A stretch of DNA of 64,000 nt, taken from assembly GCA_013076295.1 (NCBI GenBank), contig RQOL01000876.1, forward strand, positions 1,054,001 through 1,118,000. Direction: 5' to 3'. A model generated the notes under the pieces. It was not told the origin of the DNA and ran no database searches. It saw only the letters and a program-made list of their open reading frames with translations. A program made the position numbers and the translations under genes. The DNA comes from Sanderia malayensis. Its lineage: Eukaryota; Cnidaria; Scyphozoa; Semaeostomeae; Pelagiidae. Below, piece by piece: positions 1-11,927 of the stretch; the first letter of the stretch is position 1; each line of letters starts with the position of its first letter.

Positions 1-626
1 AATTATTTAAAATCAAACTTATATGTTTTTCAAGGGCGAACGAGAACAAGTAGAAGAAGTAGAATTTGTGCTAAATTACAATAGATTCTTTTGTTCTTTT
101 GTTTTCCTTAACAAAACAATAGAAAATTTACGAAACTCTTACTAGTAGGGCTTGAGCTAGGTCTCTTATAAAATAAAAAACGTGTATTTTACTTTGGTTG
201 TCGTTTATATTACTTTCCGCGACTTTTACATTCATTGTCTAAGTAAGAGTGGATTTTTCGTAATGATGTGAAATCATTTGTTGCTCCGTTCTGTTGCAAA
301 ATTAACAACAGGAATACACGTGGCTTGTGTCTGGCCAAGTGTATGTTCCTACGAGTTCCATTTCGTAGCAGACAAGGCCCTTATTGACAAAATAAACGAG
401 TCGAAAAGTAAAGACTTAACCTCCTAACGTCCTTCTGTTCTATTTGATGCGTTTTGAAATACTATCAGCAATATTATGAAGCGATACTTTTTGATAACAC
501 TTAGTAATCGTAAAATAGTCCCCGTTATGTATCTCTACGACATATAAATAGTTATATGATTTATTTTCTTTCGAAATACAGCTCATGTGTGCGCTCACTT
601 AAAGCTGGCCATGTTGAATTTCAATA
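1..626. other. AT-rich stretch without recognised gene
   Basis: No open frame with recognisable protein content and no clear repeat structure is visible. The only ORF near the end (556-741) runs into the MITE that starts at 627 and has no family resemblance. Confidence 0.5.
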
Positions 627-1135
627 CTTTAAAGGTAGAAACTTTTGCGGGAGGAAACTTTCGCGATTTTGGCTTTTTGGCCAAAATTCGCAAAAGTTTA
701 TTGCGCGAAACTTTCTAAAATTTGAAATTCGCGAAAGTTAATTTTCGCAAAAACGCTATTGTGAAAAACTGGCAATCAATCCCAGAGTGAAAGGCGATTA
801 ACAAAGAAAAATATTTATTCACTAGTTAGTTTCATAGAAAGAAAAGTGAAGGCAGAAAAAGCAGAGTGAATATGGAAACGGAGCTGACTTATTACAATAC
901 TGTTCTTTTTCAGTTAACGTTGTAAAAATGAGGAAAATTTATGAAAAAGCTTCACTTTGAATAAAAACTACTTCGAGGTTTCTGTTTAGAGTTTCAGACT
1001 TGGAATTCGCGAAAGTTTATTCTCGCAAAATATCTGATATTTCCTAAACCGCAAAAGTTAATTCCAGAAATTTTTTTTCGCGTTTTTTTTTTGCCTTGCA
1101 AAAGTTTCTTCCCGCAAAAGTTTCTACCTTTAAAG
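627..1135. mobile_element. TA-flanked MITE (Tc1/mariner-type ends)
   Basis: Both ends read CTTTAAAGGTAGAAAC inward in opposite orientation, and each is flanked by TA (625-626 and 1136-1137), the target duplication of the Tc1/mariner superfamily. Inverted arms of roughly 120 bp hold repeated GCGAAAGTTTA-like and GCAAAAGTT-like words. No transposase frame lies inside, so this is a non-autonomous copy. The superfamily assignment rests only on the TA duplication. Confidence 0.75.
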
Positions 1136-1184
1136 TAGAAGAAAGCCTGCAAGCCTGGTTGACGTTGCAGACACGACGTTGGGT

Positions 1185-1250
1185 AACATCACAGTGATGT
1201 TCTGTTTCTGATGTTAAGTGACAAGTCACTTCAAAGTCACAGTGACTTTG
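1185..1250. repeat. Three successive short palindromes
   Basis: Perfect palindromes at 1185-1201 (arms AACATCAC), 1216-1231 (arms AAGTGAC) and 1232-1250 (arms CAAAGTCAC) follow one another, with the last two directly adjacent. Each could form a short hairpin. No function is assigned. Confidence 0.6.
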
Positions 1251-1369
1251 AAGGTTAATAGATAAAAAGTATAGATGATTTGCTAATTTTTTTGCGTCAC
1301 GTTAATCAGTGCATTGAAACTTATAGATTTTTGATACAAAAACACAATGTAAAATTTCGTTGCATGAGG

Positions 1370-1730
1370 ACTTTAAAAAAGAAAATTTACATCGCAATTT
1401 ATAGATACCAAAGGTGTTTCAATAATAGACCTCTGTCAAAAATACACTCAACATTTCATAAATTTTCAACTGAAAACCTAATTTAAGTTTTATTGTACTG
1501 TTTTAAAAATCCCAAAGATTGAAAATTTTTCATAAAAATTATTGAAATCGAGCAAACAAAACGCCGATGATGATAATATTTTCACGCAAAATTTTCTTTC
1601 ATTGAAAAGAAGATGCTCTAAATTTAGCATACAGCTGTCTTGACCCTTTAGCGTAAAAGACTTTCCAAATAAATAAATTTTAATTTTGCTAAGATTTTCA
1701 TCGGACAAACTTTATTGTCTAGATTCAGTT
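1370..1730. repeat. Diverged relative of the inverted arm of the 6.4-kb MITE
   Basis: The order of words (AAAATTTACAT, GTTTCAATA, ATACTCAA, ATTTCATAAATTTTCAA, then CTGTCTTGACC) matches the left arm of the mariner-type element at 6429-7490. Many substitutions separate them and no terminal TA-flanked end is evident. I read it as an older member of the same family. Confidence 0.55.
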
Positions 1731-2089
1731 ATCTTACCGGGATTAAAACTATTTTCTAGCAGTTGTTGTAACGAAGTGTCATGTTATCAATTATAGGGTA
1801 TCGCTGAATTTTGGACGGATTTTGACGTATTGTGTTAACATTCCAATGAAAAAACTTTCGACAGAAATTCTTGCATGGAAATGAAGCAATATCTTGAAGT
1901 AAATTAACAGTTATTTATTTAGAATTTCGAAAGAAGATATTGTTTTTCATTTCTCAATTCATTCCAACAAGTTCTTTTCTGCCCAAAAAGTGAGTTGCAA
2001 TCATTGCAAAAATCTCTGCTAAAAGGTCTTCTCGGTGCTTGTTGACCACTGGTTTGCAAAATATAGACAAGAACTGTAAATCAAAAAGT
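1731..2089. other. No gene seen
   Basis: AT-rich sequence between repeat blocks. I see no coding potential or structured repeat. Confidence 0.4.
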
Positions 2090-3560
2090 TACTTACGTGT
2101 CCGATTATTGTGATGCCAGTGAAGAGATCTTTCCAAATATGAATTAAATCTATTCCACAAAGGAGTATTTATTAGTGATTATGTTTATCTTGTGCAGTCA
2201 AAAAACTAACTCTGTTTATGGGCATCAAACAGGTTCGACAACCTCCAACCTGAAGTAGATCATTTTGATGGGCTAACATTTAATTAATGATATAATTTAT
2301 ACTTTGTGCAGTCAAATAGACAATCTTGTTTACGAACATCAGGCATGTTTTAAAAAATGCAACCTCGCCATTTGTTTGGTAATTGTGCTATCTGGTGCAT
2401 TGAACGAAGCTACCTTAATCTCATCATTAAAAACATTTTAAAAATCCAACTTGTATTATTTGACGATTGTGCTATCTGGCACACAGAACGAAGTTATCCA
2501 ATCTGGTCATAAGAAACATTTTAAAATCGAACTTGGTTGACGATTACTAGAAGCCACCATAATCTGATCATCAGAAGCATTTAAAAACTCTTACTTGTAT
2601 TAGTTGATTGTAATGCTATTTGGTGAACTGAAAGAAGCTAATCCAGTCTAATCATTAGAAACTTTTCATAAGACCCAACTTTGTATTAGCTGATGATTAC
2701 CTCTGGTGTACTGAAGAAAGTTACCCTGATCTCATCATTAGACACGTTTTAAAAATCCTGTTTTGTATTGATAATGTTATCTGGTGCGCTGAAAGTAGCT
2801 ACCCTGACAAGATCATTAGAAACGTTTATAAACTTCAACCTGAATGAGATAATGTTGATAGCTACTTTGTTCATAATGTTATCTCTTCCACTTGAACGAA
2901 GCAACATTTTTATAAATGCTAAACAGGTTTTCTCAACCCGAATGGGATCAAATGGGCAAGCCAAATATTAATTGACGATAACGCCATCTTGTGCACTCAA
3001 AGACACAATACTTTATATGTAGGATTGGATTGCACATTGATCAAATGTTACACAACGTAAAAGAAATTTTTTCTGGCACGGCAGGAGCGAAGCGAGACGT
3101 ATCACCTTTACGCTTAAGCTAAAGCTCTATTTACACTACAGAAACTAACCCCGACTATGTCCACCCGAGTTGGTTTAACCCAAGTTATTTATGGCGTGCA
3201 GTGTAAGCGCCAGCAAAACTAGGTCAACAGTAAAACCTGAATCTGAATTGCGCATGTTCTTGGCAGAAGATATCCCGGGTTTATCTGAGTGTCGAGCCAA
3301 TGCCGCGTTGAAACGTTCTTGCATAGAGCAGCATTGGCACAACGTATAGTGCAGATAGACAGGTTTACAAATTCCAGCCTCAAGGAGATCAACCAGTTTG
3401 ACAAACGGACATTCATTTGATGATCATGATTTTTTCGTCAACTCAAGCAGCAACTCTGTTTATGAACATCAGACTTGTTTCAGTTTTTCCGATTCTACAT
3501 TGACTTGATGATGTTTATCATCGGCAGTCATAAAAGAATTCTTGTTTGCGACCATTGAGC
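2090..3560. repeat. Degenerate tandem satellite (about 80-85 bp period)
   Basis: A unit containing GCTATCTGGTGCACTGAA, then GAAGCTACC, TCATCATTAGAAAC and a TTTTAAAAATCC-like end recurs about every 80-85 bp between 2380 and 3000. A second, related phase with CTCTGTTTATGAACATCA recurs around 2210, 2325 and 3455. Units are strongly diverged and some are truncated, so this looks like an old array. The segment 3060-3240 interrupts it without a clear repeat pattern. The short ORFs here are by-products. Confidence 0.6.
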
Positions 3561-4262
3561 GGGTTTCCCGATAAGCATTTTTTGCTTGGAACACAAAGTT
3601 GGAAACAGTTGCATTCAGCCACCATTGACGACATGAGATGTTTGACCTGTCTGTCCAAAAACACAGCGTGCAAAGCAAAAAGGGCTTTATCACGACAGGG
3701 CAATTACTAAAACCATTTAGTAAACTGCCTAACCCTAAATTTTATTTCGAATTCGGATTTTATTTGAAACTGCCGGGGGCCATTTTGGGACGGGAGTGGC
3801 TCGATATTCACGTGATTTGTGACCACACCTATGAGCTGCCAGTAAAACATTTTGGGGGAATTTTAAAAAAATATTTCACCACCATATAGTGCACAACAAG
3901 ACGAGAAAGAAGTTATAAAACACTCACTGTGTTTACCATTACCTTACCTCTTTACCTCTTACCATTCTGGAGGTACAGCATCCCAAGGTTTGTGTTTTTG
4001 AAAAATGTCAAGATATCGATATTTCGCTTATTAACCGGAATTTTCTATTCAAAATTCCTAGCCACAGAGATGTTTTTAGAATGTACATGGTTTATTTACC
4101 CTCAGAGTTGGCTTCTTAAGATATATCTGTTACTGCTAAGTTGTTGTCAGTCCAGCCTTATCGTCATCATGTCTGGTTGGAACGCCTAGTTACTAGAGTG
4201 TTTCCATCGGGCAGAAGTCGCAGAAATAAAATAAAATTAATCGTAATGTTCTGCATAACAAT
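3561..4262. other. No gene seen
   Basis: Two ORFs of 83-86 codons occur (3638-3889, 3929-4189), but neither resembles a known family or shows splice-linked extension. It is probably repeat-derived sequence running into the assembly gap. Confidence 0.4.
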
Positions 4263-4362
4263 NNNNNNNNNNNNNNNNNNNNNNNNNNNNNNNNNNNNNN
4301 NNNNNNNNNNNNNNNNNNNNNNNNNNNNNNNNNNNNNNNNNNNNNNNNNNNNNNNNNNNNNN
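4263..4362. other. Assembly gap (100 N)
   Basis: Exactly 100 Ns. A round number usually marks a join of unknown size, so distances across it are unreliable and no feature should be read through it. Confidence 0.98.
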
Positions 4363-4737
4363 AGAGACAAATTCAGTTAATAATTGACAAATCCATGAAA
4401 TAATTGACAAATCCGTTAAAAATGACAAAACCAGTAAAATTACATGACGTTTCGCTGAGTAACTGTCAGCATCCTCAGATGACAAGAAGTAAAGTAAATG
4501 CAATATTTATATATTAGCAAACAAAGGCATAACTAAGAGAAAGGAATACAATCATGAAAAAGTTGAGAGGCAACATACAAGTTAAAATGCAATTAGAAAA
4601 AAACAAAGAAAACGACAATAAGTTAATTAAAATAGCTGCAGGGGAATGCTAGACGTTTGATTGTTAAGGGAGGGGTGGTCACGTAGGATAAGAAGGCTTT
4701 CAAACAAAAGGAGATCAAATTCAATTTCATAAACAAA

Positions 4738-5238
4738 TCATTTATTAACTTCAAATGTACACCTCAGATTTCTTTGGAGAATAACATTCTTTTCAAAATA
4801 GACAACCATGGGATGACAAATTAAAATGTTGGCAAGACCATTTTTAGTGGAAAGATCATTTTTAAAGAATAATGAACATTCCATGCATTCAAAACATGCA
4901 AGAGACTTGAAAATATTTTGTAGAATTTCAATATCCAAAAATCAAAAACCAGTGTCACAAGAATCTTGTATAGTTGTGAAAGGATCAGAAAATGTCTGCC
5001 TTGCTGGAGAAATCTTTTGAAATCAACGAGACTTTTCAGTTGCTCATGATGAAGTTAAACTTGGGCCAACTGGGTTGGATGTTGTGGGTGGCCTAGTTCT
5101 TGTATCTCTCTTCTTCGGTCTTCCTTTTGACTTAGAAACAACATTTTTTTGAACTATTTCATGCTGGTTACCTTGATAAATTCTCCTTTTATGTCTGATA
5201 CTTCTGAATTTTACCATTATAGCAGCAAATTCACACAA
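4738..5238 (-). pseudogene. MULE-type (Mutator-like) transposase N-terminal fragment
   Basis: Two minus-strand frames belong together. 5238-5044 has a basic N-terminus (MVKFRSIRHKR..., then KGRPKKRDTRTRP). 4938-4738 encodes a segment with the pattern DIEILQNIFKSLAC, CMECSL, STKNGLANIL and RNLRCTFEVNK. That matches the conserved block before the DDE core in the Mutator-like transposases common in invertebrate genomes (family knowledge). A frame break separates the parts and the catalytic core is absent, so this is a dead 5' fragment. The C-terminal half of the same family lies at 25846-26424. An assembly gap sits just beyond its 3' side. Confidence 0.6.
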
Positions 5239-5624
5239 AAACTTAAAAACCTCGCTATGTTCAGTGAGAGTCGATGTTGTCGATCAAAACAAGTTATGGG
5301 GTCTTAGAAGGGGAATATGTAGTGGGAAATTCGTTGCTAGGGACGTCGCTATGGAAAATTTAAAAAAAAATTTTATACTTCAATGTCAAAAAAGAATATT
5401 TGAGACAAACTATCTATACTAGGGACAAACAAAATACACCATTGGAAAGACCAAAGATTGGGCTATTGAAAATGCATAAAAAAATTTTTTCCCTACAAAT
5501 TTGATTTTTCACAAAATATAGGGGGGTCTACAACCTTAATAGGGGGGTTTGCCTGTTCTCACTTTGATCGCCCGGACTGGAAGAAATTCGCCCTAAACGC
5601 CTAACCGTCTCCTTGACGTTCAAC
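5239..5624. other. 5' flank of ABHD11 copy 1
   Basis: AT-rich intergenic sequence with a run of G (around 5521-5550) and no recognisable TATA box. The core promoter of the gene starting at 5625 should lie here, but no site can be pinned down by eye. Confidence 0.35.
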
Positions 5625-8600
5625 ATGGCTACCGCCTTAAGGCCTAGAAAAATGCCCCACGTCATGTCATTCGCTGTAAAGATAACTCGCCGACTGTTTA
5701 GTCATCAAGCCTCTCGGAAAATTGAAATAGAACAGTTCAATAAAGTTATATTGTACGGGTGAGTAGATTCAGAACAGTTTAATTTGTGAGACAAGGTGGA
5801 AGTGGAATTAAGTTGGCGTCTCCATGGAGTAGACTGTCCTAGATCAGATATTCTGACATGCACATAACGAATATCCACCAGTTTTCTATTTTTTTACTAT
5901 GACAGTAGTGCTTAGACGCTCTTGTTCTTTCCTATTTCATTTCGGCTGCATCTTTTCCTCATTAATTGTAAAAAAACGGGAATGGAACCCTGAAGTCTAT
6001 TTATCTTTTAAAAAAAGGCCATATTGCAAAACAAAACTCGGAACAGAAAAGAACTCAAAATATGTTTTCAGCATGAAATTAGTTAATTACAATATATAGA
6101 TATGGAGATATATTTTTTGTTAGTTTTCTTCAGTAATTGTAGGAAAACGGGAATGGATTCCCTGAAGTCTATTTATCTTTTAAAAGAAGCCATATTTCAA
6201 AACCCTAAAGATTTCATAAGCTCTTCCCCATCCCATGAAACACTTAAAGCATCCATTGGTCCCTTCCTTTTAAGCAATACCCTATATGATCTTCAATTTC
6301 AAATGTTATCCCATATTCCCATTCCAATAAATGGATAAGTCAAAACAGATAGTTCAACCTGTTGCTTTTCTACCATCGTGCAATTGTGTCATTTGTATGA
6401 AAGTTTTGCTCAACTTTACTTGGTTGTACACTCCCCTCGCAAAAGTTTGGAAACGCCTGATGAAAATTGGCGTCTAGAAGTGGCCTTAGGCCTGAGCAAG
6501 AAAATTTACATAACAATGTAAGACTACCAAACGGGTTTCAATAGCGACTATATTTAGCATAAATATACTCAAAATTTCATAAATTTTCAAATGAAAACAT
6601 AATTTAAACTATATCATATTGTTTTACAATAATATTAAAAGAAAACTGCCAAGAGGTCCGTTAAAAATGTTTATCGAAGTGGAGAAATTAAAACGTCAAC
6701 AATTATAATTTCTTTCACTCAAAGCCATGCAAATTCTCTCTCATTTAAAAGAGAATGCTTTAAAACTTTGAAAAATATAAGAATTATTTAGGTAACTGTC
6801 TTGACCTTTTAAAATTCACGGTTTAAGTCTTTGTTTACAACTTGAGAAGCACGTTTTGTTTTTCAAATTTCAAATTGGGTTTTAAAAAATAAAATTTTCG
6901 TTCACTGCTGAAAATATTAAGCCCTTAAAAATTATATCAAATTATAATATTTGAAACAAATTATAGGAATATCCATGCCGGATTTTTTGTTATGGCGCTT
7001 AACCTTCTTTTTTTACTCTGGAAGAAAAATTTTGGAAAAATAGGTTTTGTCAAATTAAATTCCTAAAATGATAAACAAAGACTTAAACCGTAAATTTCAA
7101 AAGGTCAAGACAGTTACCTAAATAATTCTTATATTTTTCAAAGTTTTAAAACATTCTCTTTTAAATGAGAGAGAATTTGCGTGGCTTTGAGTGAAAGAAA
7201 TTATAATTATTGGCGTTTTAATTTCTCCATTTCGATAAATTTTCGTAAACATTTTTAACGGACCTCTTCGCAGTTTTCTTTTAATATTATTGTAAAACAA
7301 TATCATATAGTTTAAATTATGTTTTCATTTGAAAATGTATGAAATTTTGAGTATATTTATGCTAAATACATTCGCTATTGAAACCCGTTTGGTAGTCTTA
7401 CATTGTTATGTAAATTCTCTTGCTCAGGCCTAGGGCCACTTCTGGACGCCATTTTTCATCAGGCGTTTCCAAACTTTTGCGAGGGGAGTGTATTTTTCTC
7501 TTTGGGATTTCATTCTAAATATCTTGTCACCCATCAACACTAATTATTGTACTTTGCTCTAAAGGCATTCCTTATTTTTGATCAGCTTTACCACTGGCTA
7601 CCAAAGTAAAGCAATCTTCTTTTTTATTGGGGAAAATTCTTGATGGTTTTTGGTTTTTGTAGTTTAAGATGATTTTCAATGCACAGCCTATTCAAAAATG
7701 GATAAGCATTACATTTATTTCTTTGATATTTTGTGTGCTTGTTTGCTCTTTTTTGTTGTTGTGAACCCTTCGTCCTTATCATCTTTTTAGATTACCAAGA
7801 ATCGCCTATAGGATATATCCAGCTAGAGATCATGGTCAGAAATTAGCACCTATAATTATTGCACATGGGATGTTTGGCTCTAAATCTAACTGGAATACTT
7901 TGGCTCAATCTATGTCAAGAAATACTGGACGACAGGTCAGTTGAAGTATCAAGGGGTATTGCCATTTCTCAGAGCAATTCCTCTTATTTCAAATCAGTGG
8001 CGTGGATAGAGGGAGGTCAGGGGCGGAAAACCCTCCTCTGGAGCTAAATTGCCATTTTGTCAGAAAATTTCCAATGTTGTTGGAATACGAGACAGTTATT
8101 TATTTCTGGTATTTCTGTCATTTTGAAAAGAAAGGCTTGTTAGCTGAATATAAAAATTTCTTCTATTGTTCTAAGTAAATTTGTCAAAGTGAATTTATCT
8201 CTTTCAATTAAGTTTTGCATTTGATTATTTGCACAGGAAATCTCTTTACTTTAAAAGTAAAGAGATTTCCTGTGCAAATAGTCAACTACCAACCTTTGAC
8301 TAGAGTTTTGGGGGTTTGATGATAGTACGCCATGTGATCTTAGGCTTCCAGCACCCTCAAGGGCACTTTCACACCTGTGAAATATGTAGAGAGTATGCAA
8401 ATCCTTACTCAAATAATTCCTATTCTCACAATGTCTTCACTCTTACTCGCAATTATTACATGACTCAATCGTTCATGAATCAATCAATTATTACACAGAC
8501 AAGCTCAAGCGACCCCTTCCCATTCAGAATAAGGCGCTTTTTACTCCACGGCTTCATATACTCTGCCAATCTCTTGCATTGCAGCGATCACCCTTCACAT

Positions 8601-10363
8601 TTTTTCTCAGTTACCATTGTTATTTATTTTAAACGTTTTCCCTCCTTGTGTTATGTTCATAACTATGAAGAAGCGAGAATGCTTATTGATTTGTTGTGGG
8701 AAAATCTGCATTTGTTGCCCCTCCTATAAAGTTTCCTATCTACGCCACTGTTTCAAATCCATTTGTATGAAAATGCAATAATATTTTTGGTAACAAGTCG
8801 TTGATATTCTTGTTTCGAGTTGAAATTTTGAGCATATTTGGCAAAGTTTTCATTCACCCTTGCCAATCTATTTTGGATTTGTTTCAAAGTGGTAAATGTT
8901 CTATTCATCTGTGAAATTTAATCAACTGTTTTTCTCAATATTAAGGTGATAGCATTTGATGCACGTAACCATGGTGACAGCGAACGCCACCCATCGATGT
9001 CGTACTCAGCAATGAGCCACGATTTGACACATCTAATGGAAAGACTGTCTGTACAGCGCTGTATACTGATAGGACATAGTATGGGCGGTAAAACTGTCAT
9101 GTCGACTGCTTTGCAAAACAATGATCTTGTGGAGAAACTCATTGTTGTTGATTCGGCTCCAACGGTTTCTATATCTGCAGAAGGAGCTCGAACATGTATT
9201 GAAGCAATGGCGGCCTTGGACCTGAGCAAAATAAAAGAAAAACGCAATGCAGATGTGGCCCTTTCGAGTGATGTCAAGGTATTTGTTTTTATTCGTATTA
9301 TTCAGATTCATATTATTCATATTCAGAAAGGTATTGCATAATGATAGTTATACCGCTGTTCTTATGCTAAGAGGTTGCCTGTTCACAATGGAGACAAAAT
9401 CTAATTACTATAAAGTTTCACATGATTTTCATCACTCGTTACTCTCACTCGTCTATTTCGAGAAGGTCTGATGCAATGGATAGCAGATCTTATTGTAGCA
9501 AATGATAAGTATTGACCAAGGCATTTTACCGCCATTTGGTCGGTTTTTTCACCTTTAACTTAGTGATTCATGGACAAAAGCTACATGACAAAATTCTTGA
9601 ATTAGTGCTCTCGATGTTCCCTCTTGCTCGCTAGTTCATTCAATGATGTTCCATATAGCAATGTCATCTTTTCATGCAGCGAAATTTCTCAAACAACATC
9701 AAGGCTAATCTTGAACAAGCTAACATCTAATCCATTGAACCCTCATACCCTTGCTTTGGCGAACTTTCGATATTTTGGTGCAACTCAATATTTTTTATCA
9801 CAGGATGTTCTGATTCAAGTGAACTACTGTGTGACTGAGCAACTGTCATTGTTTTCTTTCCTGAACAAAACTCAAACAACAATTGGTTTTTTGTTTGCGT
9901 TTCTCAGGACTTGGCAGTTCGACAGTTTCTTCTTACAAATTTGATCAGCACCGAGCACGGATATGGCTGGAGAATAAATCTTCGTTTCTTCAAAATGAAC
10001 ATTTCCGAGCTGATAGGTTTTCCCGATTTTGCTGGAATGCAGTACAATGGTGATACACTTTTCGTAGGTGGTGCCGACTCGGATTATATCACGTAAGTGA
10101 ATTGGCAATATGCACTGCATTTGCACATGCGTATTGCATCAAATCAGGCCATTATCAGTGACTCTGTTGTATGCACCAACCTAGAAAGGTGCATATAACA
10201 TCAGTAAAACTTATGATTACTTTGCAGGGAAAAGGAGGTCCCAACCATACATGCTTTATTTCCAAACTCACAAATCCATCATATTGAAAATGCTGGACAT
10301 TGGGTGCATTCCGATCAGCCGTTAAAATTTATCGAAAATGTTGTGTCTTTTATAAATAGATAA
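5625..10363 (+). CDS. ABHD11: ABHD11-like alpha/beta hydrolase, copy 1 (5 exons)
   Basis: Exons 5625-5758, 7791-7935, 8946-9278, 9908-10092 and 10228-10363 join in frame into a 310-residue protein with GT-AG introns of phases 2, 0, 0 and 2. It is an alpha/beta hydrolase of the ABHD11/YbfF group. The oxyanion motif HGMFGS begins at His70, the nucleophile elbow LIGHSMGGK has Ser138, and the C-terminal AGHW has the catalytic His290. The N-terminus is basic and acid-poor up to about residue 38, fitting a mitochondrial presequence. In mammals ABHD11 is mitochondrial and associates with the 2-oxoglutarate dehydrogenase complex (family knowledge). The start was chosen because the exon ends in the same YG and phase as in the paralogue at 58693. 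Introns 1 and 2 hold MITEs. A poly(A) signal AATAAA lies at 10550-10555. The gene looks intact. Confidence 0.9.
5959..6203. repeat. Direct duplication in ABHD11 intron 1
   Basis: About 70-75 bp around 5959-6035 (words AACGGGAATGGA, CTGAAGTCTATTTATC, GCCATATT) recurs at about 6130-6203 with few changes. This is a local duplication with no evident function. Confidence 0.65.
6429..7490. mobile_element. Non-autonomous Tc1/mariner-type element with long inverted arms
   Basis: It begins CACTCCCCTCGCAAAAG and ends with the exact reverse complement. TA flanks both ends (6427-6428, 7491-7492), the Tc1/mariner target duplication. The arms (about 6429-6842 and 7075-7490) are near-complementary over about 415 bp, leaving a spacer of only about 230 bp. 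There is no transposase frame. It sits in intron 1 of ABHD11 copy 1. Transcription through it would give a long hairpin RNA. Confidence 0.85.
7995..8750. mobile_element. Non-autonomous hAT element in ABHD11 intron 2
   Basis: The ends read CAGTGGCGTGGATAG and CTATCTACGCCACTG, inverted with one mismatch. They are flanked by a perfect 8-bp duplication TTTCAAAT (7987-7994 and 8751-8758), diagnostic of hAT transposition. A near-perfect 65-bp palindrome lies inside at 8221-8285; its inner 53 bp (8227-8279) are perfect. The 137-codon frame at 8316-8729 is entirely inside the element and has no recognisable domain. Confidence 0.9.
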
Positions 10364-10549
10364 TTAATTTAGCAATAGGAATATTCAATTAGTATATAAT
10401 GATGTTACAGTTAGCCTCGTAGAGCTTTCATTTCCAGAATAAGTGTTCAAGCTGATATTTCAAATTTCAATTAGTATCTTGATTGCTTGGGTAATATTTG
10501 CTGTGGCTTTCGTATTATATGTGGTTGGAACATTTCACATAGTGAAAAT

Positions 10550-10555
10550 AATAAA
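10550..10555 (+). promoter_or_regulatory. Poly(A) signal of ABHD11 copy 1
   Basis: AATAAA about 190 bp after the stop codon, the first canonical signal downstream. Confidence 0.55.
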
Positions 10556-10559
10556 CTAG

Positions 10560-10925
10560 GCAGGGAATTAGCTACTCCGTACAAACTAACAAACTGAAAG
10601 AAAAATTCAACACTTTAATTGTAAATCTGAATGCATATTTGGAAAAGCGCATAAAGAGTTCTGCGAAAAAATAGAACTGTGTCCTTAACATGAACAGTCG
10701 AGGAGATATGGGCTGTCGAGGATATTACGATTCAAGGGGTAACAAAAGAAATTAGCCGAATTCTCCCATACAACCAAAATATAGGCACAAATATTGAGCA
10801 AATACCATCTCTATGATTGAAAAAATTTCAAGTTGATTTCAGCCAAAAAAAGTTTGAAAATCGAGGTTATATAATATGTAGGGTGTCTGAATTCCTGATA
10901 TTACCTGCTTATTTTCAGAGAAATG
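10560..10925. repeat. Dispersed repeat, copy A (inverted relative to 29025-29390)
   Basis: The sequence from GTACAAACTAACAAACTG through GATTCAAGGGGTAA, GAATTCTCCCATACAACC and TGTCTGAATTCCTGA recurs reverse-complemented at about 29025-29390. I estimate roughly three-quarters identity by eye. No coding frame spans it. It is probably an old non-autonomous element; the termini are not clear. Confidence 0.7.
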
Positions 10926-10959
10926 TATTTTCGAATGATTTTGGGTAGAAGTTTTGATA

Positions 10960-11140
10960 CACGGTCAACTCTTTTTATTTCGAGCACCCTGGGAAGCGCG
11001 ACAATGTTCGAATTACAACAAATTCGATTTATAGAGGTTTGTTTTATAAGAATTCGTTCTTAGTGACCTTGAAAGGAGGACGGGAAAATTCGTTCGGCTC
11101 AGATAGAGTTCGAATCACAGCAGACCTGACTCTCAATTGT
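10960..11140. mobile_element. Tigger/pogo-like terminal inverted repeat remnant
   Basis: After a TA at 10958-10959 the sequence starts CACGGTCAACTC and continues with TTCGAGCACCCTGG and several GTTCGAATT words. This is the style of Tigger/pogo ends, which are G/TTCGAA-rich. It may be the far end of one of the Tigger copies on the minus strand between 19.5 and 22.8 kb, but the ends differ too much from 22690-22807 to pair them with confidence. Confidence 0.45.
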
Positions 11141-11927
11141 ATTGAACTTATTAAAAATGTTTTTCTGTAACAATTTCCACTGCAATTATACATCAACTGG
11201 TAAGATAAGAACTAACAAATCATCAAACTCAGGGGTATAAAAAGATAGTCAGTGAAATTTCACAAATATCTTATGGTAGGCATTCGTCACGCGAGCTATC
11301 ACTTGATATAAAATCGGAGACTTCCCATTTGCTCTCCTTGTTTCCACTTAACTCCGAATCATTTTGGTTGGTGCCTTTTTTTATTCATCACCAACAGATT
11401 CACTTGTCTATGCTTGTTGTTTATCTTGTTTTTAATTGAAACCAGTTCTCTTTCCCTTCGGTTTTTTCCTGCTGAAATTAGTGTCATTTGTGATTTTCTG
11501 GGAATTGACGTTGTCTTTCTTTCATGCCATCTCAAGATGTGACACGACATCTTGCTTATATCGTAGATGAAACTTCAGCATACTTTTCTGCATCATATCT
11601 GAAATATCACTTGTGTTGGACATTGAACCTCGCTTATGCCCAAACCAAGACAACCAACGCATCAGTATCCTTACAAACAACAACAACATCGTTGTTTTCT
11701 TCAAGTTCTGTGGCAACGAGTCTTGTGTCTTCTTCCTTGTGTTTTTGCAGTCCTTCTCAATCTTTGTACGCTTTTGTATCCTGTAGATCCCCTCCGTTAT
11801 GACATATGATGTTTTGAAAAGGGGCCTGCTATTATTTGAGACAGAATATTTGGTGATTAGTTACAGGAGCTGCTTTTTGTTTTCTGAATATCTTTGGAAT
11901 TCGTGCCATTTTATTCCAGAAGGCATA
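11141..11927. other. No gene recognised
   Basis: Frames on both strands (11359-11550, 11524-11802) overlap each other in low-complexity Ser/Thr- or Lys-rich sequence and match nothing I know. It may be a remnant of the neighbouring transposons. Confidence 0.35.

Noticed and set aside
8316..8729. 137-codon plus-strand ORF
   Set aside because: It lies wholly inside a hAT MITE with target duplications, in an ABHD11 intron, and has no domain.
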